Translations under genes and position numbers: made by a program
Shown here: piece by piece, positions 1-8,349 of the stretch
How positions within the stretch are numbered: the first letter of the stretch is position 1
How the letters are laid out: each line of letters opens with the position of its first letter
NCBI RefSeq assembly: GCF_001949145.1
Contig: NW_019091653.1
Span: 64,001 to 75,547, forward strand
Reading direction: 5' to 3'
From: Acanthaster planci
Lineage: Eukaryota; Echinodermata; Asteroidea; Valvatida; Acanthasteridae
Length of the DNA stretch: 11,547 nt
Notes under the pieces: model-generated
The model's input: the letters and a program-made list of their open reading frames with translations, nothing else
What the model was told of the DNA's origin: nothing
Databases searched by the model: none

Positions 1-1380
1 GCTGGAATGTTTTTGTACTGTATACATGCAAATATTTCCTTTTCTTTGGTGATTCATTGTTGTTTGTGTACATGACAACAAGCAACCAGACACCACTTTC
101 TGAAAGGTTTCATGAGCACATTTTTCGGTTACAGTCTGAACAGAAAACCTATAAACTAAAGAGTGCCAACACTAATCGAAATAACGGCAGCACTAACAAT
201 ATTATGTCCTCTGTTTTCTAAAACAATTTGGATGATTTAAATGTTAATTTTTATTTTTTTCAATATGCATTCTGTACTACATTTATGTACTGTACATGTA
301 ACCCCCAAATAATGTTCAATTGGTTTCATACACTAAAGAGGAATGAAACATTCCTCAAAAAGTGTCTGAGGAAACCTCACCACTAGGACCAGTATTTTTT
401 TCGTTGACACTGTGTCTTTATCTTCTTGAAAAGTACATGTATGAACAATTTGACATGCTTAAAAGCTTAAAATGTAAAAATCTGTGATAAAGAATCAATT
501 TCTCTGCACCAGTAGCAAGTCTCACATTGTGAAAGGAAAGTGGCATATCAATTATTTTCCTGATTGTGGATCATTGGCTGTTATCAAAGCAATGCATGTT
601 GCAGAGTCTGACAGAATCAAAACAAACAGCTTCATTTTCCGCTGATCCACAGGATGTTCGCAAATTCGCAAATGTGATCCTTTTCCTGGGTTTCAATTTT
701 TTTATTTTTTGTTTTTTGCAGAAAATAATAATGTTTGGCATCATTGTGAAGGCCTTCACCAGTACTTACACTGTATGTTTGGAAACAAAGACAGCAAAGT
801 GATCACAGTTTTTTTGGGGGGGGGGATATTTTTGTATGTGATTGCTTTTTGTTTGCCAACTTCAGTGAGTTCTTATTCCATATTATACCCCAAAACAGAG
901 ACTGCCAAGGTGTCATTTATGTACAGTGGCAATACATGTACATACATGTACAAAACATTTGCCGGTACATAACTGTTCCTTGTAAAGTTTAGGTACATGT
1001 AAACCCCACTGGCAAATTTCAAAAGCAATCTAATTGATAGAGGGAAATTCCTTCAGGGAAACAGCACAAGAGTTTAGGTCCTTAATAAACTTACATGTGT
1101 ACAATACATGTACTTGTATACCACCACCATGAAAGCAGGATACGTTTGAAAATCCTGTACGTACTGGTACACACATGTACAGTGTACATGTACCGGTACA
1201 CGTACATGTACATGTATGCAAGTCTGTTACCCACAGAGTTACCCAAAATGCAAAATACATGTATGTGAAATTTAATTGAAATGTTTTTCAGCTCTAAGCA
1301 ATTTTTATGCGTTCCATTTATCAAGAGGAAAATTGAGCATGTCTTTGGTGTTCTGCTGAAGTGAAATCTTTGATAATTTA
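1..1380. other. Non-coding stretch, GTAC palindromes from 290 onward
   Basis: I see no convincing gene here. Open frames on both strands across 566-802 overlap each other and none has clear exon edges. A run of seven T followed by ten G lies at 809-825, a likely slippage-prone tract. A dense cluster of GTAC palindromes lies at 1168-1217 and could fold into several alternative hairpins. A small stem, CAGGAT/ATCCTG, lies just upstream at about 1137-1158. The stretch is probably intergenic or intronic. Confidence 0.5.
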
Positions 1381-1445
1381 TTCAGCATTTCATACACGTA
1401 CCCGCCCTGAGCCATAGTTGTCAATGGAGATCATACTTGGGATGG

Positions 1446-1459
1446 GTTACCATGGCAAC
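1446..1459. promoter_or_regulatory. Perfect RFX X-box palindrome
   Basis: The 14-mer GTTACCATGGCAAC matches the consensus GTTRCCATGGYAAC at every position. In animals this is the inverted-repeat site bound by RFX/DAF-19 factors, commonly found within a few hundred bases upstream of ciliary genes. It sits in a less AT-rich, TACATGTA-free segment at about 1385-1560, which supports a functional island. I see no TATA box or clear first exon beside it on either strand, so the target gene and direction are unknown. A chance match to such a degenerate 14-mer in 11.5 kb is unlikely but possible. Confidence 0.55.
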
Positions 1460-2018
1460 TCTCTGTATCAGCACAATTGCATTCACAGCTTGTAAGCCTT
1501 TCAGAGAATGTGTTAGAGTAATACGCTAACAGAGCAGAAAAGGTCTGATGCACCTGGACCTGTTTTTAGTGTTGAAAAGCGTAACACATATACATGTAGT
1601 TTGACTGTTATGATGGTACCTGTACCCTTGTACATGTAAATTCAGGTTTCACACTATGCTGTTTTAAATACCTAGGTAATCTCAGACTTGGCAAAAATTT
1701 AATCCAAAGATTACCCGGGCACTTCTCGGGGTAGAAAATTCTCTGTTACTCATGTTCATCATAAACAGGTTCATGTAGATATACACCCATGGGGATACGA
1801 ATTTTATGCAAGCTACGCGCACATACATGTAAACAGGTTTCAAGCTGGTGGGAAAATTGTGTCTAACAAATGTCCGAGTTAACATCATACCACTACATGT
1901 AGCAGACTTTTATTTAAATTGGGGAAAAAGGTATTGAAATTAAATTTTTTGAAAACACTTGAAAAAGCCGTAATGTATTTTAGATACATGTACATGTAGT
2001 TTACAACATCTGTGTAAG

Positions 2019-2317
2019 TTAACCCTAACTGCCATGCTTACAGGACTAAGTACTACAAAATACTAAGTAGTAACCTGAGCCTGAAGGACCTAGCGCTACT
2101 AATTACTGCTTCTGGCTAGGTTATACTTCCATTGTTACTCATACAGAGAACAATAAAGCCATGCATTCACAGTGCCACAGCACTGTACCATACATTGTCT
2201 TTTCTATTGTATTTTATGGCTTCAGAGAACAATGCGGAACATGTCCTCAGTAAAACTGATAACTACATTTTACTACCTGTAGTAAATACATGTACACTGT
2301 ATATAGGGTTAGGGTTA
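2019..2317. repeat. Possible MITE-like element bounded by 11-bp inverted ends
   Basis: TTAACCCTAAC at 2019-2029 is the exact reverse complement of GTTAGGGTTAA at about 2308-2318, and the right end reads AGGGTTAGGGTTA from 2305. The arms enclose about 280 bp containing a perfect 7-bp hairpin (2269-2286). This is the size and layout of a non-autonomous inverted-repeat element. Against it, I see no target-site duplication at the edges. The arms also resemble two copies of the animal telomere unit TTAGGG facing each other, so they may be interstitial telomeric words. Confidence 0.25.
2269..2286. repeat. Short perfect hairpin (7-bp stem, 4-nt loop)
   Basis: TTTACTA at 2269-2275 pairs exactly with TAGTAAA at 2280-2286 around the loop CCTG. 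No T-run follows and no transcript is evident. It is probably just local symmetry. Confidence 0.5.
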
Positions 2318-3125
2318 AAGGAAGATGAGCATTAACAAGAATCTGCTTCGTTTTGTATTTCTTAAAAATTGCTATCAGTTTTGCGAAAATCTTTAAATTG
2401 TGCATATCAACTTTTACATTGTGTGTTCAATTTTTTGGTACCTACATGTACACTGTACATGTACAGTACATTGCAAGACTAGGAAGATAGGCTCAAACAT
2501 TTCTTATTTACTGCAAAACATAGGTCCATCTTTTTTGGTGTGTCCAATTGGAGATTTCCCATTTGAAATGGTAAACTTTGAAGGAGTACATGTACTGTAC
2601 ATTAATTTTTGGTTTGGGTTAATGTTTTGTAACCTTAATTGCGTTCTCATAATCAAATGTGGTGGTCATCATGTAAAGAGCCGTTTTTGTCTTACCAACT
2701 TTTTAAAAGAGAAAAGTGTGGGACAAAATTTAGGCCTGTGTAGATAGACACGTAAGTTTGCAGGGAATCTGAAATACATAAAGAATTACTTTTCCATTCT
2801 AAAAGGACTTAGTGTTGTTTGTTCTTACATGTAATTTACAAATGTTACATGTACAGTACATATATTGTACAGAAAGTATGGCACCTTAACTTTTCACTCA
2901 TCAGTTTCTTACATTAGAAACCACAACATAAATTCTGCCATTTTCAATCAGCCCAAAACTCTCACACATGTTTACCCACAAATGTGTGTGGGTGTTCTGA
3001 TATGAGTATTTTGTACTTGTACATATTTCAATGCAACCTCATTTGGGAATTGAACAGAATATCGTAGGCAGACTAGGCTGGGAATCAGACTAGTTTTAGT
3101 ACGTACAGTATGTACAATATTACGG

Positions 3126-3181
3126 TACATACAGGTACAACATTGTTACATATATACATTTTTACATACAGGTACAACATT
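3126..3181. repeat. Short direct duplication, 19 bp, period 37
   Basis: The 19-mer at 3126-3144, containing ACATACAGGTACAACATT, recurs exactly at 3163-3181. The 18-bp spacer is T/A-rich. It looks like a local replication-slippage or duplication event inside AT-rich non-coding DNA. Only two copies are present. Confidence 0.75.
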
Positions 3182-3443
3182 TGTGTTCATTTAATTTCAT
3201 ACATTATGGAAATTGCCCTCGTGATGTGTCAATTTTGTGCCTCAAATGTTTTACCTCTCCCAAATGCAAACCAAGCAGTGGCATACCATATCCTACTGAT
3301 TTACGTGCAAATCCAACTGATTTACTGTACGTCTGTGTATTTATAACCCTCTGAGGATGTTTGGGAGGTATGAAGCAGAAGCATGCATGTATAAGTTGTG
3401 TGATGGAATTTAAACTATCAAAGGACAGGAAAAAAGTTTCAAA

Positions 3444-3769
3444 TTTTGGCCTACCGGTATGTGGCCCACTTCAGACCCTTAATTAATGGAGTGATGACCC
3501 ACATGCAGATGACAAATGTCTTCAACAATGGAAATGAGGAGAAACTAATCTCAGCTTCAAGTGGAGAATGTACAGTAGGTTTACATGTACTTCTTCTTGT
3601 CTCCTACGACAGACAAGTATCCCCCATCATGCCGAGTGGGCAGCCACTCACATCAGCCATGCCAGCCAGTCAATTACCTGTACAGGGTCCGAGCCTCCAG
3701 TTTCTCAGCACCTACATTGACTGTAATGTAAAACCTGTTACAGAGTTGGGTCCGTTGACACAGTAGAAG
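3444..3769 (+). other. Overlapping open frames, unresolved possible exon region
   Basis: This segment is less AT-rich than its surroundings and is open on the plus strand for about 106 codons, ending in TAG at about 3764-3766. A strong acceptor-like tract, pyrimidine-rich TTCTTCTTGTCTCCTACGACAG, ends at 3612. A donor-like AC|GTAGGT lies at about 3583. Three frames downstream of the acceptor stay open for 30 or more codons. One reads YLYRVRASS...SAPTLTV, faintly like the end of a fibronectin III strand. The minus strand is also open here. I could not build a phase-consistent plus-strand gene from it, so no product is named. It could equally be a 3' UTR or a chance open stretch. Confidence 0.2.
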
Positions 3770-3886
3770 GTGTTTTCATCTATCCTACATGTCTTATGAA
3801 TAGATTTTGTCGATTTGATGGCACACTGAGCCGATACTCTAGGATCTTTTTTTCTTTACCCACTGGTACATGTACATGCACATGTA

Positions 3887-3892
3887 TTTATT
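3887..3892 (-). terminator. Possible polyadenylation signal AATAAA (minus strand)
   Basis: TTTATT on the plus strand reads AATAAA on the minus strand. It lies about 190 bases beyond the TAA of the minus-strand candidate exon at 4081-4266 and is followed by a GT-rich stretch (TGTGCATGTACATGT). That is the usual arrangement of a metazoan poly(A) site. The hexamer alone is common in AT-rich DNA. Confidence 0.25.
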
Positions 3893-3922
3893 TCCTCTTC
3901 TGTCTTTGAAAAAAATCTCCAG

Positions 3923-3987
3923 TGGTGAAGGTAGACAATTTTCGTGTTGGAAGTAAAGATGGATTCATGAGTTACATGCACGTGTAG
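3923..3987 (+). CDS. Weak candidate terminal exon (plus strand)
   Basis: A pyrimidine-rich tract (TTTATTTCCTCTTCTGTCTTTG, about 3887-3908) leads to CTCCAG ending at 3922, a good acceptor shape. After a 2-base split codon the frame reads 20 residues beginning VKVDNFRVGSKDG and stops at TAG 3985-3987. I do not recognise the peptide. The needed upstream exon, ending one base into a codon, was not found in the 3440-3770 region. The overlapping minus-strand candidate 3' UTR (below) competes for this stretch, and both cannot easily be right. Chance is a serious alternative because the peptide is so short. Confidence 0.15.
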
Positions 3988-4080
3988 GAAAGCCAGTAAG
4001 TCAGGAAAGGAAGACAAATTGACCAGTCTTGAAGTGGAGAGTTCCATTCTTTGCCATCTCCCATTTGTCTGGAGATGCAA

Positions 4081-4266
4081 TTAGATCTTCTTGTCTGGTG
4101 AGCACTGACGGTTTTGAGTTTCACTTTTTCTATCACATGCCTGTGCAAGCACACAGTGGTTGTGGTCTGCCTTTTCTTCTGGGATAATTGAGTCAGGTTT
4201 GGGTTTCATGGAGATGTTTGCAATGGTCGGAGGCCCACAGATAATGAATAGTTTGTGTTTGTATTC
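4081..4266 (-). CDS. Candidate terminal exon of an unrecognised minus-strand gene
   Basis: On the minus strand, an AG at 4268-4267 is followed by 61 codons in phase 0 ending in TAA (4083-4081). The peptide opens EYKHKLFIICGPPTIANIS and ends NRQCSPDKKI, with four Cys and many Asp, Lys and Pro. It has no GTAC-palindrome peptides, and the codons have a coding feel (AAC, GAC, CAC, AAG, ATC). Upstream in the same frame there is a stop within about 50 bases, so a splice edge is required. The acceptor tract is only moderate. An AATAAA lies about 190 bases downstream on the same strand (3892-3887), a plausible 3' UTR length. I recognise no family. The other two minus frames are also partly open, so this could be a low-stop AC-rich stretch. 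Confidence 0.25.
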   Translation of the reverse strand, partial: EYKHKLFIICGPPTIANISMKPKPDSIIPEEKADHNHCVLAQACDRKSETQNRQCSPDKKI

Positions 4267-4269
4267 CTT

Positions 4270-5190
4270 CAAAATGTTGGTTTTCAGTATTGATTGGGAT
4301 ATTTAAAAGAAAATATGGGTGCTTGTCACTGTGTCTCAGAAGAAAGAAGTGGCTCTTGTAATAGCAAATGCTGGTACATGTACATGCGTACCGGTATGGT
4401 ACATGTACTGAGGAAAAGGCAGCTTTGAGCACATTTACACGTACCTTTTTTGTTCTCTAAATTTAAATGTAAGATGCGCTTGAATGTGTGCAGTACTGTA
4501 CTGAAATTGAAGCACTAAACCACTACATACCATACCAATACATTAACGTGTAACTACATGTACATGTACCTGTGAAAAATGAAGCCTACTGGGCACTTCT
4601 ACGTTGGTGCACAAACCTTACTGTACATGTACAGTACGTGTACAATTGTACATGTATGGAAGACTTGAAATTTTGTTTGGCTGTACATGTATGTAATCTA
4701 AAGAGATGCATCAACAAAGCCGATACCCAAAAGAACTAAATGTACATGTACATGTACATTGTGTAAATTGAATCATATGAATTCAAAGTGTCTGTGCTCA
4801 GGATTTGTCAAAAGTTTTCCACACAGGGAATGACAAATTACATGTACATACATGTATATGTACGTGTACAAGCAGTTGAATGGTACTTTTTAAATACTGT
4901 ACCTGGCTTTCCTGAGAGGTGATGAGATCTGATCTTCATCTTGCGTGTATGGTAAAGATCTCATGTTCAGGTGCACACTGCACAAACCCGTTGAGGAAGA
5001 AGAGTTGTAATTAAACTGTATGTTAAAACGTCATGTTGCGCTTTTATGTCTGGCCGAGAATGCAAATGGCGACTTACATGTACTGGTACTGCGATTTTTT
5101 TCATTGAGAGGATTTACATGTATTGAGGCACTTTGAAGGTTCCCATATGTACATGCTGGTACACAAGTGTATAAATTCCTGGAAAGAATA
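4270..5190. other. Non-coding stretch dense in GTAC palindromes
   Basis: About fourteen TACATGTA copies fall here, with clusters at 4376-4408, 4554-4570, 4622-4657, 4740-4760 and 4838-4870. A 9-bp inverted repeat, ATGAGATCT (4922-4930) and AGATCTCAT (4956-4964), has a 25-base loop. No reading frame is free of palindrome-derived peptides. If the minus-strand gene model is right, this is its last intron. Confidence 0.45.
4922..4964. repeat. 9-bp inverted repeat, 25-nt loop
   Basis: ATGAGATCT at 4922-4930 is the exact reverse complement of AGATCTCAT at 4956-4964. It is a potential hairpin with no recognised role, and a stem of this size is near what chance gives in 11.5 kb. Confidence 0.5.
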
Positions 5191-5191
5191 C

Positions 5192-5283
5192 CGGCGATTT
5201 CATGCAGTGACAGATTGAACATTGTTCCAGTGTTCTTTTCCACTCAGCATCACCGCAAGAATAGACAGAATTAAATTTGTCAC
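5192..5283 (-). CDS. Candidate internal exon with a VWC-like Cys pattern
   Basis: On the minus strand an AG at 5285-5284 precedes a 92-base open segment (2 bases, then 30 codons) ending at CCG|GTATTC (donor-like, 5191-5190). The peptide contains YSCGDAEWKRTLEQCSICHC, so the spacing is C-x4-W-x6-C-x2-C-x-C. This resembles the first half of a von Willebrand factor type C module, an extracellular domain of chordin-like and matrix proteins. Immediately upstream, in another frame, the minus strand also reads DSCTNNNGKNNFTR, which would suit a VWC start but is out of frame by one base. The acceptor tract is weak. It could be a decayed VWC exon, a real exon with a different edge, or coincidence. Confidence 0.22.
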
Positions 5284-5299
5284 CTCGTGAAATTATTCT

Positions 5300-6020
5300 T
5301 ACCATTGTTATTTGTACAGCTGTCTATAACGTGTCTGAGGATGAGCCTCAATTTTATAATTACCGGTATCATTCTTCACCCTTAGGCAGTCTCATCATTT
5401 CAGTGCAGAGTACATTGCGTTACCCTTTTCCCCTGTGATCCCTGTAGAATTGTAAATCATTACAATTTCACTTTTCCTACATGTACCTCTAGTGGAACAT
5501 GTTACCATAGTTACTCTAAGCCCCGGCAAACTAGATATTGATTTTTCTTCCCCGTCCTGCAATTTCATGTCAAAAATCGTGATTGTGTTTGCTGTGGTGT
5601 TATTGAGTGTTTCGGCCCATTGATCAGTGCAGCATATGAGCGCATGTCCGCACAGGAACTATAGTATCCATTTAAGAGCAGTGTTCCGGAAAATGCAGTT
5701 TGTCTTATTGGTTTTAGTCCTGGACTGGTTGGAAAAATCTTTCAAGAAGATTATGGATACATTGTACATATGTACCAGTAGAACTACATGCACGTGTCTG
5801 ATTGGCATAGCTTGGAGGTACCACATTTATTGTGTTTATAAATAGGAAACCCAATTGAAGTACTCTCTCATCTACATCCATGGGCATGTACATACATGTT
5901 TTGTAGGGTCCGTGTAACAAAAGACTGTACTTGGAACAAAAGACCTGCACTGCTGGGAATTGCCATTATTTTTTGACTTGCATTTTTAAAGGAAATTCAC
6001 TGATGTTTTTAAACACTATA
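5300..6020. other. Non-coding stretch, largely free of GTAC palindromes
   Basis: Only one TACATGTA copy (about 5479) occurs in this interval. A pyrimidine-rich acceptor-like tract ends near 5452 (CCTTTTCCCCTGTGATCCCTGTAG) but no sensible exon follows. A second X-box-like site is listed separately. A TATA-like TATAAATAG lies at about 5837-5845 (+) with no recognisable gene downstream. Confidence 0.4.
5501..5514. promoter_or_regulatory. Imperfect X-box-like palindrome
   Basis: GTTACCATAGTTAC matches the RFX X-box form GTTNCCATRGNAAC except for one base in the right half-site. Its left half is identical to that of the perfect site at 1446. It lies in a palindrome-poor stretch. One mismatch weakens the case, and no gene start is visible beside it. 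Confidence 0.25.
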
Positions 6021-6021
6021 C

Positions 6022-6150
6022 CACTGTTTTGGGCATGACGTGCCTGTGGATTAGCGCCATGGACAAAGTGCTCCAGGGCCCCATTGATGAGCAACACAAC
6101 ACCGTTACATGTTAACCCAGCCAAGTTTGAAAAGACGCCACTCGCATTCA
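6022..6150 (-). CDS. Candidate internal exon, phase 1-1, unrecognised product
   Basis: On the minus strand the tract TAATTTCCTTTGCCCCAG is a strong splice acceptor and is followed by 129 bases without a stop, ending CAGTG|GTATAG, a fair donor. The exon carries 2 bases, 42 codons and 1 base, so it is symmetric phase 1-1, the usual phase of shuffled extracellular modules. The peptide includes SGVFSNLAGLTCNGVVLLIN and then GALEHFVHGANPQ. The 'VVLLINGALE' stretch faintly recalls the beta-strand-turn of laminin-G/concanavalin-like domains, but this is only a resemblance. It lies in the longest palindrome-free, GC-richer segment (about 5490-6620). The plus strand is also open here for about 60 codons to a TAG near 6266, an alternative reading. 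Confidence 0.3.
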
Positions 6151-6279
6151 CTGGGGCAAAGGAAATTACGACACCTCACAATTCTTGGCTAGCTCTCTTT
6201 AGAGGGCGGCTGGCCTGTTTGAAATACCACCACTTAGGAGTCAATGATGGTTGCTCGTCAGTGTAGAGTAGCCACCAAA

Positions 6280-7180
6280 CAGTAATTCGTGTGGGTGTAA
6301 ACGTCCATTAAATGAAATGATGAATTTTTGAAGAAGTTTGAAACCGAAAACCTTGAAAATCTCCTGTATGTGTGCACTGCATTTTTAAAAGCACACGGCA
6401 GCAAGTAGTTAACCTTTTTTTTTTCTGTAACCATCAAAAAATAGTCAAAAGTTCTTTCCACTGCCCCTGTACAAAACATGTTCATCGTTTGTCGCTTGAC
6501 TGATTTTGACTGATAGGACAACTGTGTTGAGAATGCATCTTTGCGTAGGAGGGTTAATCAGTGTTCATGTACAGTGTCTACTATTACGGGTGCAGCATTA
6601 GAAAACAAGTGTCCAAATTTTGATACGATGTACATGTATATACATTTGTATTTTATATACTGTATGTGTAAATGTACACTTGCAGGTACATGTACAGTGT
6701 ACACATATATGTACATTGTACATGTCTATGTACCGCAACAAGCTAAAGGCTAAAAGCAGTGCTTGATATCAAGGAAGCCAGAATTAAAGGAGACAAGATA
6801 AGATTTTCATAACTGTGTAGGAAAGCTTTGTTGAAAAGTATACATGTACATACTGTGATATGAATTGTCACCACTTTTGAAGCAGTGGAAAAGAGCAACT
6901 TCAACATTTTGGTTGTTTATACTGATGAAAATTTCCATAATGATGTTTATGAGGCAAAGCGTGATGTCATCTACATACATGTACATATATGTGTGCATGT
7001 GGCAGAACAGTGTCTCCATCACTCTTTTCTCCATTTCCCTGGAGTACATGTACGTAAGTTCTAGTTTTGTACTTGTTTATTTTGTTAATCAACTTGTTTC
7101 CAAGGATATACATGTACATGTAAGAAGTGGACAGTACATGTATTTCTCAAAATACATGTAGGTAAGTTTGAGGACTTTTT
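6280..7180. other. Non-coding stretch, GTAC palindromes resume after 6620
   Basis: No supported gene. Palindromes cluster at 6625-6735, 6841-6850, 6975-6990 and 7045-7160. Two donor-shaped words follow palindromes directly: TACATGTAC|GTAAGT near 7054 and TACATGTAG|GTAAGT near 7159 on the plus strand. Neither closes a convincing exon. The stretch may be intron or untranslated sequence. Confidence 0.4.
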
Positions 7181-7215
7181 TTAAATGCTCTTTTAACAGA
7201 GAGTGCCTTGTGTGG

Positions 7216-7242
7216 CCATAGAGGAAAGACACAGAAGGAGTT
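7216..7242 (-). repeat. Copy A of a diverged inverted element (core 27 bp)
   Basis: Read on the minus strand this core matches 26 of 27 bases with 8157-8183 on the plus strand, in opposite orientation and about 0.9 kb away. The single difference is a silent change in one frame, where both copies read TPSVSFLYG. Flanking residues are similar in part (V-V-x-TPSVSFLYG-x-T-R here). Outside the core the DNA similarity fades quickly. A 26/27 match by chance is very unlikely in this window, so the copies share ancestry. Whether they are paralogous exon pieces or bits of a mobile element is open. Confidence 0.7.
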
Positions 7243-7596
7243 TGAACTACCAGGGCTGTAACATCTGACCAATTTCCGCTTTCTGGCATGCCTGGTATGT
7301 CCATATATATACATCTGTACATGTAGCCAGAGCACAGCGAGTGCGTATATGTATATGTACATCACAGAACACGTCGTCTATTTCGCAATCATGAGACCCC
7401 TCACCACCACAGTTTTTCGTTGGTAATCTGCATCCTTAAAAGTTGTGTACTGTATAATCTCACAACATTGAATTTATTGCTTGCGCAGTTGTTTGTGTTA
7501 CAATGTACATGTAGGTATGTATACGTGTAGTGCGCCCTAAATGTTAATATGGAGTTATTGCCCTTCTTGAATGCTTTCTTGTGGAGTTATTTTTGG

Positions 7597-7640
7597 AATA
7601 AATGGTCAAGTTGTTGTGAAATGTTGTGTTTTATTTGAAT
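7597..7640 (+). terminator. Candidate polyadenylation site (plus strand)
   Basis: AATAAA at 7597-7602 is followed within 10-35 bases by a GT-rich stretch (TTGTTGTGAAATGTTGTG), the classic layout of a metazoan poly(A) signal with its downstream element. A minus-strand AATAAA (7635-7630) lies just beyond, so two convergent transcripts could end here. I cannot link either to a clear coding exon. Confidence 0.4.
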
Positions 7641-8020
7641 CATTTTTATTAAGTCATTTATACAAAGGTGAATTTACAAGATCTCATGATCACTTCCTTT
7701 GATGAAATACATGTAGACCATTTTCTTTCTCATGTTCTCAGCTTTCCAGTGTCGGTTAACATCTTGATGGCCAATCTTAGCCAAATTGGTACCAAGTCTT
7801 GAAAACTGATGTATTACGGGGAGAAGAATGAAATTAAAAATGTTACATGGATAATGAAACAGTGTAGCAAAATTACCTAAAAAAGTTTATTCACAATGGC
7901 AAAATTACATGTACATGTACAGATGTAGGTCTAACGTCAGGAATTTTTCTCTCTCTATTTCCTTGTTGCAGCAATAATTTTGATTTAATTTAAAGCAAAT
8001 TCAACACTACAAGTTTTGCT
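7640..8020. other. Non-coding stretch without a recognised gene
   Basis: AT-rich sequence with three TACATGTA copies (7709, and an overlapping pair near 7906). No open frame of note and no structure beyond the palindromes. Confidence 0.5.
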
Positions 8021-8025
8021 AGGAT

Positions 8026-8072
8026 ATTACTGGCCCTGCCTGTCCGGCTACATGTAAGCTACAGGCAGTAAT
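8026..8072. repeat. Bulged hairpin, 12-bp stem
   Basis: ATTACTG...CCTGT on the left (8026-8043, with a 6-base insertion GCCCTG) pairs with ACAGGCAGTAAT on the right (8061-8072). The loop holds the near-palindrome GGCTACATGTAAGC. It could be an element end or a small foldback. No T-run follows. Confidence 0.5.
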
Positions 8073-8156
8073 CAGGCTTTTTTGGAATGTTTTAGAACTA
8101 TTATTCGTCAGACTCAGTGGCGACAATCATCAAGCACTTTCAAGTGTCAGAGTTAC

Positions 8157-8183
8157 AACTCCTTCTGTGTCCTTCCTCTATGG
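8157..8183 (+). repeat. Copy B of a diverged inverted element (core 27 bp)
   Basis: This is the partner of the minus-strand copy at 7216-7242. In one frame it reads SSVRVTTPSVSFLYGVTKAE and then TGA. The best-conserved frame shows only a synonymous change against copy A. A different frame is open for 112 codons (8082-8420) but runs into a GTAC foldback and shows no domain, so I do not call it a gene. The bulged hairpin at 8026-8072 lies 85 bases upstream and may belong to the same element. Confidence 0.65.
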
Positions 8184-8349
8184 TGTAACAAAAGCAGAAT
8201 GACTATCTTTTCAAAAGTATTGATGAAAGGATTTCCTAACAATGGAAAATCTACAACCTTCTTGTCTCATCCATTAAAGATAATTATTTATCTCATTTGT
8301 ATTCATGTAACAATTGGTAACATGTGTGAAGTCAAGTTCACTACATTTT

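Larger units (their letters stand above)
1560..3440. other. Non-coding stretch with GTAC palindromes
   Basis: No supported gene. The long open frame at about 2400-2747 (+) is rich in Cys, Phe and Ile and runs through GTAC repeats, so it looks accidental. An AATAAA-type word lies at about 2151-2156 (+) without a convincing upstream exon. The segment contains the telomere-like pair, a small hairpin and a short duplication that are listed separately. It is probably intron or intergenic DNA. Confidence 0.5.

Noticed and set aside
566-802. Overlapping open frames on both strands with a coding-like first third
   Set aside because: No clear acceptor or donor pair. The distal half is T-rich low complexity, and either strand reads equally well.
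1168-1217. CRISPR-like or satellite array
   Set aside because: The repeats are 6-10 bp palindromes with no constant repeat or spacer length, dispersed over the whole window.
2400-2747. 115-codon open frame on the plus strand
   Set aside because: It crosses GTAC palindromes that cannot contain stops, is biased to Cys/Phe/Ile, and shows no domain or splice structure.
5837-5845. TATAAATAG as a promoter
   Set aside because: A good TATA match, but with no GC box, no downstream exon and no other promoter context.
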